A DNA stretch of 64,000 nt from NCBI RefSeq assembly GCF_023715445.1, contig NZ_JAMBOD010000001.1, positions 1,302,001 to 1,366,000 of the forward strand, given 5' to 3'. Shown here in pieces: positions 1-6,981 of this stretch (positions within the stretch are counted from its first letter, which is position 1; each line of letters starts with the position of its first letter). This DNA comes from Fictibacillus nanhaiensis (lineage in GTDB: Bacteria; Bacillota; Bacilli; Bacillales; Fictibacillaceae). The position numbers and the translations under genes are program-made. The notes under the pieces are model-generated. The model made no database searches. It saw only the letters and a program-made list of their open reading frames with translations, and was not told the DNA's origin.

Positions 1-2
1 AC

Positions 3-197
3 TTGACATTTGCCAGAACGTTTACAGAACAATGTAAAAAATATGAAGGAAAGCTCGTTATCTTCGACTTAGGAAAAGACCAAAATAAGATTGGCAAATT
101 AGTTAAACTCGATAATGGTCAAATACAGTTGACAATTAAGAGGAATAAGAGTGTTTTTCTAAATATCCAGCATATAAAAACGCTTCATCTTCCTTAG
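3..197 (+). CDS. Small LSm/CotB-like domain protein, probably 5'-truncated by the window edge
   Basis: The readable part is 64 residues from a TTG at the very edge of the window, so the true start may lie upstream. The sequence (KYEGKLVIFDL, GKLVKLDNGQIQLTI, SVFLNIQHIKTL) has the strand pattern of the small LSm-like repeats found in CotB-type spore coat proteins and resembles the repeats of the coat protein at 47439-48191. No catalytic motif is seen. It ends just before a strong hairpin terminator. Function is unknown; a coat-related role is an inference from the repeat resemblance. Confidence 0.5.
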   Translation: MTFARTFTEQCKKYEGKLVIFDLGKDQNKIGKLVKLDNGQIQLTIKRNKSVFLNIQHIKTLHLP

Positions 198-202
198 AAA
201 TA

Positions 203-230
203 AAAAAACTTCGTATTGACGAAGTTTTTT
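203..230. terminator. Bidirectional intrinsic terminator
   Basis: A-run, ACTTCG, short loop, CGAAGT, T-run. It sits between the convergent genes ending at 197 (+) and 246 (-), and has a U-tract in both directions. Confidence 0.85.
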
Positions 231-245
231 GCTTGTTTAATATCT

Positions 246-974
246 CTATGAAAAATGGGTCAGAACCAATGAACTTAGCAGCCCTATGGATGTAATCAAA
301 CCAACAGCCGATCCTGCATCTTCATGAGCTTCTGGCAGCATCGTAGAAGCTACCATAGCCATAATTGCTCCGCCTGCAAATGCACCGATCAATGAAAGCG
401 TTGAAACAGATGCATCTTCTAATAATATAAATCCCAGTAAAGCCGCAATTGCAGAGATTAAGAAAACAGAGATCCACATTCCTATTATTTTCTTTTTGGA
501 GAACCCCTCTTTTAGCAATCCGATCGAACTGGACAACCCTTCAGGAAAGTTACTTAAGAAAATGGCGACAACGAGCAGCCAGCTAACCTTACTTTGTTCA
601 ATGAGACTCGCGCCTATCAAAACAGATTCAGGTATAGCATCTAAAAGGGTACCAAAATAGATAGCCATGCCTACACCTTTCACCTTTTTGGAACCTGACT
701 TTTTTCTTTCATGCCCACCTTTCCTTGATAAAATGCTGTTTATTATAGTAAAAATGGCAGAACCGGAGATAAATCCGATTGCAGTTATCTTTAAGTTGCT
801 TTGTTCAACTGCTTCTATTAAGAGTTCGAAAGAAACAGCTCCAATTAAAATACCTGTTCCAAACGCCATGATCCAGGCGGTCCATTTCTTAGGAATATGA
901 AAGGCAAGCCCTGTAAAACATCCCAGTAATACAGCCGAACCTGCTATCCCTCCCCAAAAGGCGGCTTGCAGCAT
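246..974 (-). CDS. ZIP-family divalent metal transporter
   Basis: This 242-residue multi-pass membrane protein has about eight hydrophobic segments and the ZIP family signatures: LDAIPESVLIG and SNFPEGLSSS in the central metal-binding helices, and MLPEAHEDAG near the C-terminus. A Lys/His-rich loop (GGHERKKSGSKK, about residues 86-98) separates helices three and four, as in ZupT-type proteins. The expected role is import of zinc, iron or manganese; the exact metal cannot be read. The start ATG follows GAGAGGGGTTAAAG. It is a single gene, convergent with the fragment at the left edge. Confidence 0.85.
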   Translation of the reverse strand: MLQAAFWGGIAGSAVLLGCFTGLAFHIPKKWTAWIMAFGTGILIGAVSFELLIEAVEQSNLKITAIGFISGSAIFTIINSILSRKGGHERKKSGSKKVKGVGMAIYFGTLLDAIPESVLIGASLIEQSKVSWLLVVAIFLSNFPEGLSSSIGLLKEGFSKKKIIGMWISVFLISAIAALLGFILLEDASVSTLSLIGAFAGGAIMAMVASTMLPEAHEDAGSAVGLITSIGLLSSLVLTHFS

Positions 975-1039
975 TCTTTAACCCCTCTCTTTTTCTTATC
1001 ACCTTATCCTTAAAACATTTTTTATATACGCATAGAAAA

Positions 1040-1071
1040 GAATAGTGAACGCAAAGTCGCGTCCACTATTC
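1040..1071 (-). terminator. Intrinsic terminator of the CmpX-type gene
   Basis: The inverted repeat GAATAGTG / CACTATTC at 1040-1047 and 1064-1071, read on the minus strand, is followed by TTTTCTA. Confidence 0.65.
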
Positions 1072-1082
1072 ATAAGTTATAT

Positions 1083-2831
1083 TTAAAAATCGTTGCGTTT
1101 AGGATCGTTGTTCTTATTAATACCAAACTCATCGCTTGGTGTATTTAAATGATTAAACTGACGATCACGTGCAATCGTATGGGGTTTTTCTAAATCAACA
1201 TTCGCTGATTCGTTTTCAGTTTTAGAGCTGTCCGTTCGAAAATCTTTTAAGCTTGTTTTATCTTTCCACTCTGCAGGATCAGGACTTTGAATGGTTGTTT
1301 GCTCCATTCTTCTGCTTAGTTTGTTAAGCGTACGTCCCGCTGCTTCGCGGCCGCCTAGTCCAAAAGCAAGTCCAAAGGCAATGGTGAAACCGCCCAAGAT
1401 AAGAATGAACGCAGCATTTACGATTGTCTTAGCAACGCCAAGCTGGTCAAGAGCCATAAAGAAAGCTAGCGTAATAATCGTATATTTCGCAATGTTTCCT
1501 AACAGCTTGCCCTCTGTTTTTTGTTTTACCATGCTCATAACCACACGTTTTACGAGGTCACCTGCATAGAATCCAATCCCAAGAACAAGTACCGCTGTAA
1601 GTACCATTGGAATGTAAGCTAAAACAACTGATAAGATACTAACTAAGCTTTCAAGGTTTACAAGCTGAAGTGCTTCAATCGTAAATAATAAAACAACTAC
1701 AATTTGCGCAGCGTAACCAATAATTTGAGAGATGGAAAGTGTTTGATCACTCTTATGAAGAGATCCAAGCCCCATCTTATGGAAGATCCCGTTAAAGCCA
1801 ACGCGTTCGAGCAATGAAGTTACGGCATTTTTAACCCATTTTCCAATCCATATTCCGGCTGCAACTAGAATGATTGCAACGATAATGTTTGGAATCATAT
1901 CCATAATCTGTCCTAGCATTCCGATAGCAGGTCCAGAAATTCCTTTAATATCAAGCGTCTCAAGCGCTGAGATCACAACTGGAATCAAAATAAATACATA
2001 AACAATCGTACCAATGATTTGTGATACAGATGTTTTATCTAAAGCGCGTTCAGCACCTAATTTAGACGCTAAGCGGTCGGTACCAATACTTTGTAAAAAG
2101 TTTACTAGGATTTCTTTTACAACCTTGGCTACAATCCAACCAACAAACAGGATAATAGCAGCTCCTAGCAGTTTAGGTAAGAATGCAAAGAATCCAGTCA
2201 GCATTCCTTCTAACGGTTCAGAAATTGCATCAATGCCTAGAGCAGCTAATACTGCAGGCAAGAACAGAAGCAATGTAAGGTAAAAGACTGCTTTGGATGC
2301 AGAAAGTACGGCTTTATCAGACTGTCCTGGATCACGAGTTAGTTTCCATCGATTAAGAAGTCTTTCGAAGGATGTGTTCTGACCAAGTTTTTTTACTAAG
2401 ATTGATAAACCAGAAGCAATTAACCATGCAACTGCTGCAATTAGCGCAGCTTTTAATAAATTTGGAATCGCAGCTGCAATAACACCTAAAGCGTTTGAAA
2501 TAGGCTGTGCTACATACGGAAGGCTAAGCATGTTCAAGAACATGACAATAGCAACAGCCATAAGAAGCCAGAAAACTATTTTACTGATGATTTCTTCTGA
2601 GGAATACTTGCTTGACCTCGTTTTTTCAACATGATCACCTTCTGAATCAGGTTTCATCCATCTCGCTACTTTATTATCAAAATCTGTTTCATGCAGTGCC
2701 TTTTTCACTGCTTTTGAGACTAATGAGGCGATGAGCCAGCCAATTAATAAAACAAGAATAGCTAGAAGTAAATCTGGCAATCTCCCTAAATAAGCCATCC
2801 AAGAATCCATTACTCCGTTGTAATCGTACAT
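1083..2831 (-). CDS. CmpX-type membrane protein with repeated conserved TM helices (mechanosensitive-channel-like)
   Basis: This 582-residue protein is built from about five repeats of a long transmembrane segment followed by an amphipathic GxWxAxxVKxxV stretch, the pattern of the conserved-TM-helix repeat family (CmpX), annotated as related to MscS-type channels. The last membrane unit is Gly-rich (GGFTIAFGLAFGLGGREAAG, about residues 480-500), like the pore-proximal part of MscS. The C-terminal 80 residues are polar, charged and likely cytoplasmic. ATG follows AAAAGGAGG. A perfect cre-like site lies about 150 bp upstream. The gene stands alone. Ion conduction is inferred from the family. 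Confidence 0.75.
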   Translation of the reverse strand: MYDYNGVMDSWMAYLGRLPDLLLAILVLLIGWLIASLVSKAVKKALHETDFDNKVARWMKPDSEGDHVEKTRSSKYSSEEIISKIVFWLLMAVAIVMFLNMLSLPYVAQPISNALGVIAAAIPNLLKAALIAAVAWLIASGLSILVKKLGQNTSFERLLNRWKLTRDPGQSDKAVLSASKAVFYLTLLLFLPAVLAALGIDAISEPLEGMLTGFFAFLPKLLGAAIILFVGWIVAKVVKEILVNFLQSIGTDRLASKLGAERALDKTSVSQIIGTIVYVFILIPVVISALETLDIKGISGPAIGMLGQIMDMIPNIIVAIILVAAGIWIGKWVKNAVTSLLERVGFNGIFHKMGLGSLHKSDQTLSISQIIGYAAQIVVVLLFTIEALQLVNLESLVSILSVVLAYIPMVLTAVLVLGIGFYAGDLVKRVVMSMVKQKTEGKLLGNIAKYTIITLAFFMALDQLGVAKTIVNAAFILILGGFTIAFGLAFGLGGREAAGRTLNKLSRRMEQTTIQSPDPAEWKDKTSLKDFRTDSSKTENESANVDLEKPHTIARDRQFNHLNTPSDEFGINKNNDPKRNDF

Positions 2832-2981
2832 TTTCTTCCTCCTTTTAAGCTTAGTATGAATACCTCTTCATAAGCTCTACTTTCCCAATGAGAAAGACAG
2901 CTAAACTCAAAGCTTAAAAAATGGGGGTGAGGATATTACAATTTTAATCGACTCGTATTTAATACCGTTATTGTTGTTTTG

Positions 2982-2995
2982 TGCAAACGCTTTCA
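2982..2995. promoter_or_regulatory. Catabolite-responsive element (cre) candidate
   Basis: TGCAAACGCTTTCA matches the CcpA consensus TGNAANCGNTNNCA at every fixed position. On the minus strand it overlaps a plausible promoter (TTGCAC, 16 bp, TATTAA) oriented toward the CmpX-type gene, so repression by CcpA is a reasonable inference. The palindrome does not reveal which strand it controls. Confidence 0.55.
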
Positions 2996-2999
2996 AAAA

Positions 3000-3115
3000 G
3001 GAGCGTCAAACATCGTGCAATCTCGCACCAATTGTTCTGGGATATACCGGTTAGGGAAAGCTACGGATTTTTTACACCGTCTAAAAGTGGTATATCTGGA
3101 TGAGCCTAGCTATTA
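3000..3115 (+). other. Intergenic region with potential RNA structure, identity unknown
   Basis: The 354-bp gap 2832-3185 has no convincing protein gene. It contains several nested dyads: CGCTTTC/GGAGCG (2989-3004), GTGC/GCAC (3015-3028), an 8-bp perfect pair GATATACC/GGTATATC (3041-3048 and 3089-3096) enclosing ACGG/CCGT, and AGCTA (3059-3063) that could pair with TAGCT (3107-3111) across the stem. It is followed by a strong terminator. Strand and function cannot be fixed, and it does not match a riboswitch consensus that I can recall in full. Confidence 0.3.
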
Positions 3116-3138
3116 CGAGTACAGGAAGTTAAATAAGA

Positions 3139-3180
3139 AAGCTGGCTCCAATTCGTTCATGAACGAATGAAGCCAGCTTA
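3139..3180. terminator. Strong terminator hairpin, both directions
   Basis: Arms AAGCTGGCT and AGCCAGCTT flank an inner ATTCGTT/AACGAAT stem. It is followed by AGTTTTTTAT on plus and by TTCTTATTT on minus. It lies just downstream of the sodC-like gene. Confidence 0.8.
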
Positions 3181-3185
3181 GTTTT

Positions 3186-3770
3186 TTATTTCTTGATAAC
3201 GCCGCACAATACACGGTCACCAGAATTTCCGGCAGGATCTGTTTTGTAATCATCTGCTTTATCGTGAACGACGAGTGCAGTTCCTCCATTTGCAAACAGC
3301 GAGTTTGATTTTCCTTCTGAAAGTGTGACCATAGTAGCCAGCACTTCATCTTGAATAACTCCGCTTTCGTCCGCCGTAATATTTTGGATATCACCGACAT
3401 GCGGGCCTTTTGGATTTAAAAAGCCATGCTTTTTATCCGTAGGGTTAAAATGAGCTCCTGCAGACTTAAAATCAGGCGGTGTGCATATTGCCTTTTCATG
3501 AAAATGGATCCCGTGCTCACCAGGCTTTACGCCAGTGGCGTTTACTTCTACCGATACACCCTCAGCAGTTTGGGTTAAAGTAGCTTCTCCCGCTTTTTTC
3601 CCTTTAGTGTCTACGAGATTTACAATATATGCCCCGCCTTTTACCTTACTGGATGCAGCTTGCGACACTTCCATATCATGATTTTTATGCTCGTCTTTAT
3701 TCTTGTTTCCGCATGATGCTAAGACAATGACCAGCATGATTAACAATATAGTGTTCATTATTTTTTTCAA
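3186..3770 (-). CDS. sodC: Cu/Zn superoxide dismutase lipoprotein
   Basis: This 194-residue exported lipoprotein has an N-terminal signal with lipobox LASC (Cys at about residue 20), a His/Lys-rich linker and a SodC domain. All classical ligands appear present: HFH, the His of GAHFNP, the His of KHGF, PHVGD (His and Asp) and VVHDKADD, plus a Cys pair for the usual disulfide (ICTPP and VLCGV). Retention of all copper ligands suggests a real dismutase of O2- at the cell surface, unlike B. subtilis YojM, known to lack two copper ligands. The start is TTG, spaced correctly from AGGAGG; the next ATG is too far away. Confidence 0.88.
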   Translation of the reverse strand: MKKIMNTILLIMLVIVLASCGNKNKDEHKNHDMEVSQAASSKVKGGAYIVNLVDTKGKKAGEATLTQTAEGVSVEVNATGVKPGEHGIHFHEKAICTPPDFKSAGAHFNPTDKKHGFLNPKGPHVGDIQNITADESGVIQDEVLATMVTLSEGKSNSLFANGGTALVVHDKADDYKTDPAGNSGDRVLCGVIKK

Positions 3771-3782
3771 AGACCTTACCTC

Positions 3783-3822
3783 CTGATGATTAGCGATATT
3801 CTATTTTCCGCCCAATCATCAG
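3783..3822 (-). promoter_or_regulatory. Inverted repeat abutting the sodC ribosome site
   Basis: A perfect 9-bp dyad CTGATGATT/AATCATCAG (3783-3791, 3814-3822) lies between the peptidase E-like gene and sodC. Read on the minus strand, its 3' arm runs into the AGGAGG of sodC, so the hairpin could mask translation or serve as a weak terminator of the upstream gene. There is no U-tract. Confidence 0.4.
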
Positions 3823-3838
3823 AACTTTAAACATCATT

Positions 3839-4522
3839 TTAAAGAAAATGAGTTTCAAGCATTGTTTCTTTGATTTTTTCATTTTCAAGGTGCACAAAAT
3901 AGGCTTTTGCTTTTTCTCTAGAACTTACAGCGCGGTGCAGCTTTCCGTTTATAAAATGCAGTGCGGCTCCATCATCTGCTGCATAACCGTCTTTTAATCC
4001 TTCTTTTATCAGATTGTGATATGCAGGTCTTCTCTCTTCTTCTCCGTCATAATGAGGACAATGACTTCCTTGGATAAACCCCAAACATTGAAGTCCGCGA
4101 AGCGGTCCAAAAGAATCTGTCACACCTTCTTCAAACCAGCAAAGTGACCCTGCACTTAGTCCCGCTAAGATTTTGCCATCTTCATACGCTTTTTTTAAAA
4201 GTGTATCCAGCCCCCATTCTCTCCAGAGTGCAAGTAAGTTCTTCGTGTTTCCTCCGCCTACATATAAAATATCCTGTTTCTTTACAAACTCTTCTAAGTT
4301 TTGGGGAGGAGAAAATAAAGAAAGATGCTCTGGCACACATTTCTCCGTTTTAAAGGCTTTATAGAAGCGTTCGATATAGCCTTCTGAATCTCCGCTTGCA
4401 GTCGGGATAAAACAAATATTAGGTTTTTCAGTTTTTGATTGCGCAAGTATGTAATGATCAAGCTTTTTGTTTTCAGGCTCCATCGAAAATCCGCCGCCAC
4501 CCATTGCGATTATTTGTTTCAT
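3839..4522 (-). CDS. Peptidase E-like serine hydrolase (S51 family, class I glutamine amidotransferase-like fold)
   Basis: This 227-residue cytoplasmic protein has the S51 pattern: an N-terminal AMGGGGF strand, YVGGGNTKNLL at about residue 88, the nucleophile elbow GLSAGSLCWF with Ser at about 119, and GSHCPHYDGEEER carrying the likely His. PepE hydrolyses Asp-X dipeptides; YgaJ-like relatives are not well characterised, so the substrate is inferred. The longer reading from GTG at 4534 places the start inside the AAAGGAG ribosome site, so ATG at 4522 is chosen. A 21-bp phased repeat lies upstream. Confidence 0.75.
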   Translation of the reverse strand: MKQIIAMGGGGFSMEPENKKLDHYILAQSKTEKPNICFIPTASGDSEGYIERFYKAFKTEKCVPEHLSLFSPPQNLEEFVKKQDILYVGGGNTKNLLALWREWGLDTLLKKAYEDGKILAGLSAGSLCWFEEGVTDSFGPLRGLQCLGFIQGSHCPHYDGEEERRPAYHNLIKEGLKDGYAADDGAALHFINGKLHRAVSSREKAKAYFVHLENEKIKETMLETHFL

Positions 4523-4608
4523 ACTGTTTTTCACTCCTTTTTATGAGATTTCGCCAGTTGACATCTAACTCCTGTTCTATGAAGCTTACTATCTTTCTAG
4601 GAAAAACA

Positions 4609-4734
4609 AATTTCATAAAAGTTAAAAGTAATTTGACGTATTTGATGAATAATTTGAAAAATATTGATGATATTTTGACAAATTTTAATGATAATTTGAC
4701 CAAATCACCATATAATTTGACCAAATTACTTTTC
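4609..4734. repeat. Six-unit 21-bp phased tandem repeat
   Basis: The motif AATTTGAC (or close variants) recurs at 4609, 4630, 4651, 4672, 4693 and 4714, exactly 21 bp apart, with AT-rich filler between. Because 21 bp equals seven codons, both strands translate into heptad-like peptides; neither has a credible ribosome site. 21 bp is also two helical turns, so a phased protein-binding array or bent DNA is possible. Confidence 0.75.
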
Positions 4735-4775
4735 CAGCTAAGAATGTACACCTCAGACAGACACTGCCTATAAAA

Positions 4776-4812
4776 AGGAACACCAGCCGCTTCGACACGG
4801 CTGGTGCTCTCT
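4776..4812 (-). terminator. Terminator of the MacB-type operon
   Basis: CACCAGCCG / CGGCTGGTG (4781-4789, 4798-4806); the minus-strand read ends in TTCCTTTTTA. Confidence 0.8.
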
Positions 4813-4813
4813 T

Positions 4814-6133
4814 TTAAACATCTCTTCTTAATGCTTTTAATACGTCTACTGTTGTTGCTTTAGCTGCTGGTCTCCACCCGGATAGTAATGTAACACCCAT
4901 ACAGATTGTAACCGCAATGGCAGTCAGACTCCACGGAATATAGGACAGCATAAATCCTTCCGGCGGTTTTTCATTAATAAACTGCTCAAAAATGATAGGG
5001 AGCGCAAAGTTTACGCCATAACTAGTTAAATAGGCTAGAAGTGTACCTAATCCCACACCCCACAATCCGATATAGCCGCTTTCTAATAGAAAAATTCGCT
5101 TAATCGTTTTAGGAGTAGCTCCAATTGCTTTCATGATCCCAATATCCTGTGACCTTTCTATTACGGCCATTGTCATCGTATTAAATATTCCGATAGATGC
5201 AATGAGAACCGCAATCGCACCGATAAAAATCAATCCTGCTTTAAATAAGGTGAAATAGACATTCATCTCTTTGAGTTCTTTAATAATGGAATACGTCAGG
5301 TAATCCAGCTTTTCAATTTGGTCTGTTACTTCTTGAACATCATCAACAGAAGCCGTGAATGCTTTTACTTCACCATAGTTCTTTAACTTATCAGAGGATG
5401 CGATTTTAGGATCTTGTTTTCCTAAAATTGAGATTACTTCATTGTATAAATCTTCAGTAATGAATACGGAATTATCATGTGCCCATTCCCGTGCCGGCTT
5501 TTTTCCGATTCCGACAATTTTAACATCCAATGTTTGGACAGGATTATCCAATTTAATAGCAGGATTATCTGTCTTCATATAGTAAGTCAGTGTTTTGTTC
5601 AGCAATTCACCATCATAGCTGAGTTCCTTCATCTTTTTTTCCGCTTCTTCTTCACTTAATCCTTCCAAATAATTTTCTGGAACATCCTTTCTCAAATCCT
5701 CTGCAAAATGATACCCTACCACAATTTCATTTTTGCTCTTAGGCATTCGTCCTTTATCTAATTCGAAGCCAGCTTTTTCTTCAGATGGCATATGAGCACT
5801 CATCACGTTGGCAAATGTATTATATTCACCAGAAGATAGCTGGTTTGCCGGTGTATATTTTTTTCGTGTAACAGCTTTAACGCCTTCAATCTGTTCGAGT
5901 TTTTTGACATCGTTTTCCGTCATCATGCCGCCTTCTTTTTGAATTTGAATCTCATTTACCATGCGGAAGCTCATTACGTCGTTTACTGCTGTTTTATGAA
6001 TCGCAAAACCGATGGATGCCAGCATGATTAAAAAGGCACATCCGATTGTTGACGCTAAAATCGTCATCCAGACACGCGTTTTATTTTTCTTCATATTGCT
6101 ACTTACAAATCGGTGCTTATCTTTGAACTTCAT
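4814..6133 (-). CDS. ABC transporter permease, MacB/FtsX type
   Basis: This 439-residue protein has the MacB_PCD-FtsX layout: TM1 at about residues 24-45, a roughly 250-residue extracellular domain, then three helices (about 300-325, 350-380, 400-425). The FtsX signature NTMTMAVIERSQDIGIMKAIGAT lies between TM2 and TM3. Such permeases couple ATP hydrolysis to export or to mechanotransmission (lipoproteins, peptides, antibiotic defence); the cargo is not evident. It overlaps the ATPase gene by 17 bp, indicating coupled translation. No adjacent two-component system or membrane-fusion protein is present. Confidence 0.85.
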   Translation of the reverse strand: MKFKDKHRFVSSNMKKNKTRVWMTILASTIGCAFLIMLASIGFAIHKTAVNDVMSFRMVNEIQIQKEGGMMTENDVKKLEQIEGVKAVTRKKYTPANQLSSGEYNTFANVMSAHMPSEEKAGFELDKGRMPKSKNEIVVGYHFAEDLRKDVPENYLEGLSEEEAEKKMKELSYDGELLNKTLTYYMKTDNPAIKLDNPVQTLDVKIVGIGKKPAREWAHDNSVFITEDLYNEVISILGKQDPKIASSDKLKNYGEVKAFTASVDDVQEVTDQIEKLDYLTYSIIKELKEMNVYFTLFKAGLIFIGAIAVLIASIGIFNTMTMAVIERSQDIGIMKAIGATPKTIKRIFLLESGYIGLWGVGLGTLLAYLTSYGVNFALPIIFEQFINEKPPEGFMLSYIPWSLTAIAVTICMGVTLLSGWRPAAKATTVDVLKALRRDV

Positions 6134-6821
6134 GAAGCATTCTCCCTTCTTTTAAATAACCGTCAATGATTTCAACTTTACGATGAGCAATGGAAGCTAC
6201 CTCATGATCGTGTGTAATCATTAAGAATGTAATTCCGTATTTTTTGTTAAGTTCTCTTATAAAAGATAAAAGTTCTTTTTCATTTTCCGAGTCCAGACTT
6301 CCAGTTGGTTCATCCGCCAAAATTAGCGGCGGGTTCAAGATTAGTGCTCTTGCTATACTGACACGCTGCTGCTGTCCACCTGAAAGCTCGCCCGGATAAT
6401 GGTTTCGAAACGCTTCAAGACCTACACGCTTTAACATTTCATTCGTTCTTTCTCTTCTTTCCTTCTCTCCCACTCCCTTTAAAACGAGTGGAAGTTCCAC
6501 ATTTTCAAACGCAGTCATGGATGGAATAAGCTGAAAACTTTGAAAGATAAACCCTAGATGGTTAAGGCGAAACTCCGCCCAATTTGATTCTGAAAATCCG
6601 CTTACTTTTGTTCCATTGATCGTGATCGTCCCGACTTCCGGCTGAATAAAACCAGAAATCAAGTTTAATAGAGTTGATTTTCCAGACCCGCTTCGGCCTA
6701 CAACGGCAACTATTTCTCCTTCTGCAACATGAAGGTTCACATCATGCAGTACAGGAACGATATTTTCTTTTCCTTTCCTTCCGATCTTAAAAGCATAAGA
6801 TAAATTACTTACAGAAATCAT
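6117..6821 (-). CDS. ABC transporter ATP-binding protein, MacB/LolD type
   Basis: This 234-residue nucleotide-binding subunit has Walker A (GRSGSGKSTLL, about residues 42-52), Q-loop FIFQSFQLIP, the LSGGQQQRVSIARAL signature, Walker B LILADEPTGSLD and switch His in MITHDH. The ADEPTGSLD form is typical of the MacB/LolD/FtsE group and matches the FtsX-type permease it overlaps. ATG follows AAGGGGTGGGG. It is divergent from the RocB-like gene, with a 160-bp spacer. Confidence 0.9.
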   Translation of the reverse strand: MISVSNLSYAFKIGRKGKENIVPVLHDVNLHVAEGEIVAVVGRSGSGKSTLLNLISGFIQPEVGTITINGTKVSGFSESNWAEFRLNHLGFIFQSFQLIPSMTAFENVELPLVLKGVGEKERRERTNEMLKRVGLEAFRNHYPGELSGGQQQRVSIARALILNPPLILADEPTGSLDSENEKELLSFIRELNKKYGITFLMITHDHEVASIAHRKVEIIDGYLKEGRMLHEVQR

Positions 6822-6981
6822 TTCCCCACCCCTTATGTATTAAGTGTACTATTTATCATAATACACATATACCATTCATGATTATTAAATGTCAATACAT
6901 TCCCATGGGATTTTTTTAAAAAAGGATTTATAGGGAAAGAGTAGTATAGTAAACAAAGGCAAACATCAAGGAGGGGCACAT

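Noticed and set aside
3041-3096. Possible cyclic-di-GMP-I riboswitch (GGGAAAGCTACGG resembles part of the core)
   Set aside because: The GCAAACC arm, tetraloop and the closing CCGGGTTGCC-type segment are missing, and no plus-strand gene follows.
2979-3170. 63-codon plus-strand frame after the cre site
   Set aside because: It has no ribosome site, no recognisable domain and runs into the terminator stem; a non-coding explanation is simpler.
4435-4773. Open frames on both strands over the 21-bp repeat, giving heptad-like peptides
   Set aside because: The period is seven codons, so any frame gives heptads; neither strand has a ribosome site and both run into neighbouring genes.
6822-6981. Sigma-54 type promoter for the rocB-like gene
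   Set aside because: No TGGCAC-N5-TTGC pattern could be found in the divergent spacer.
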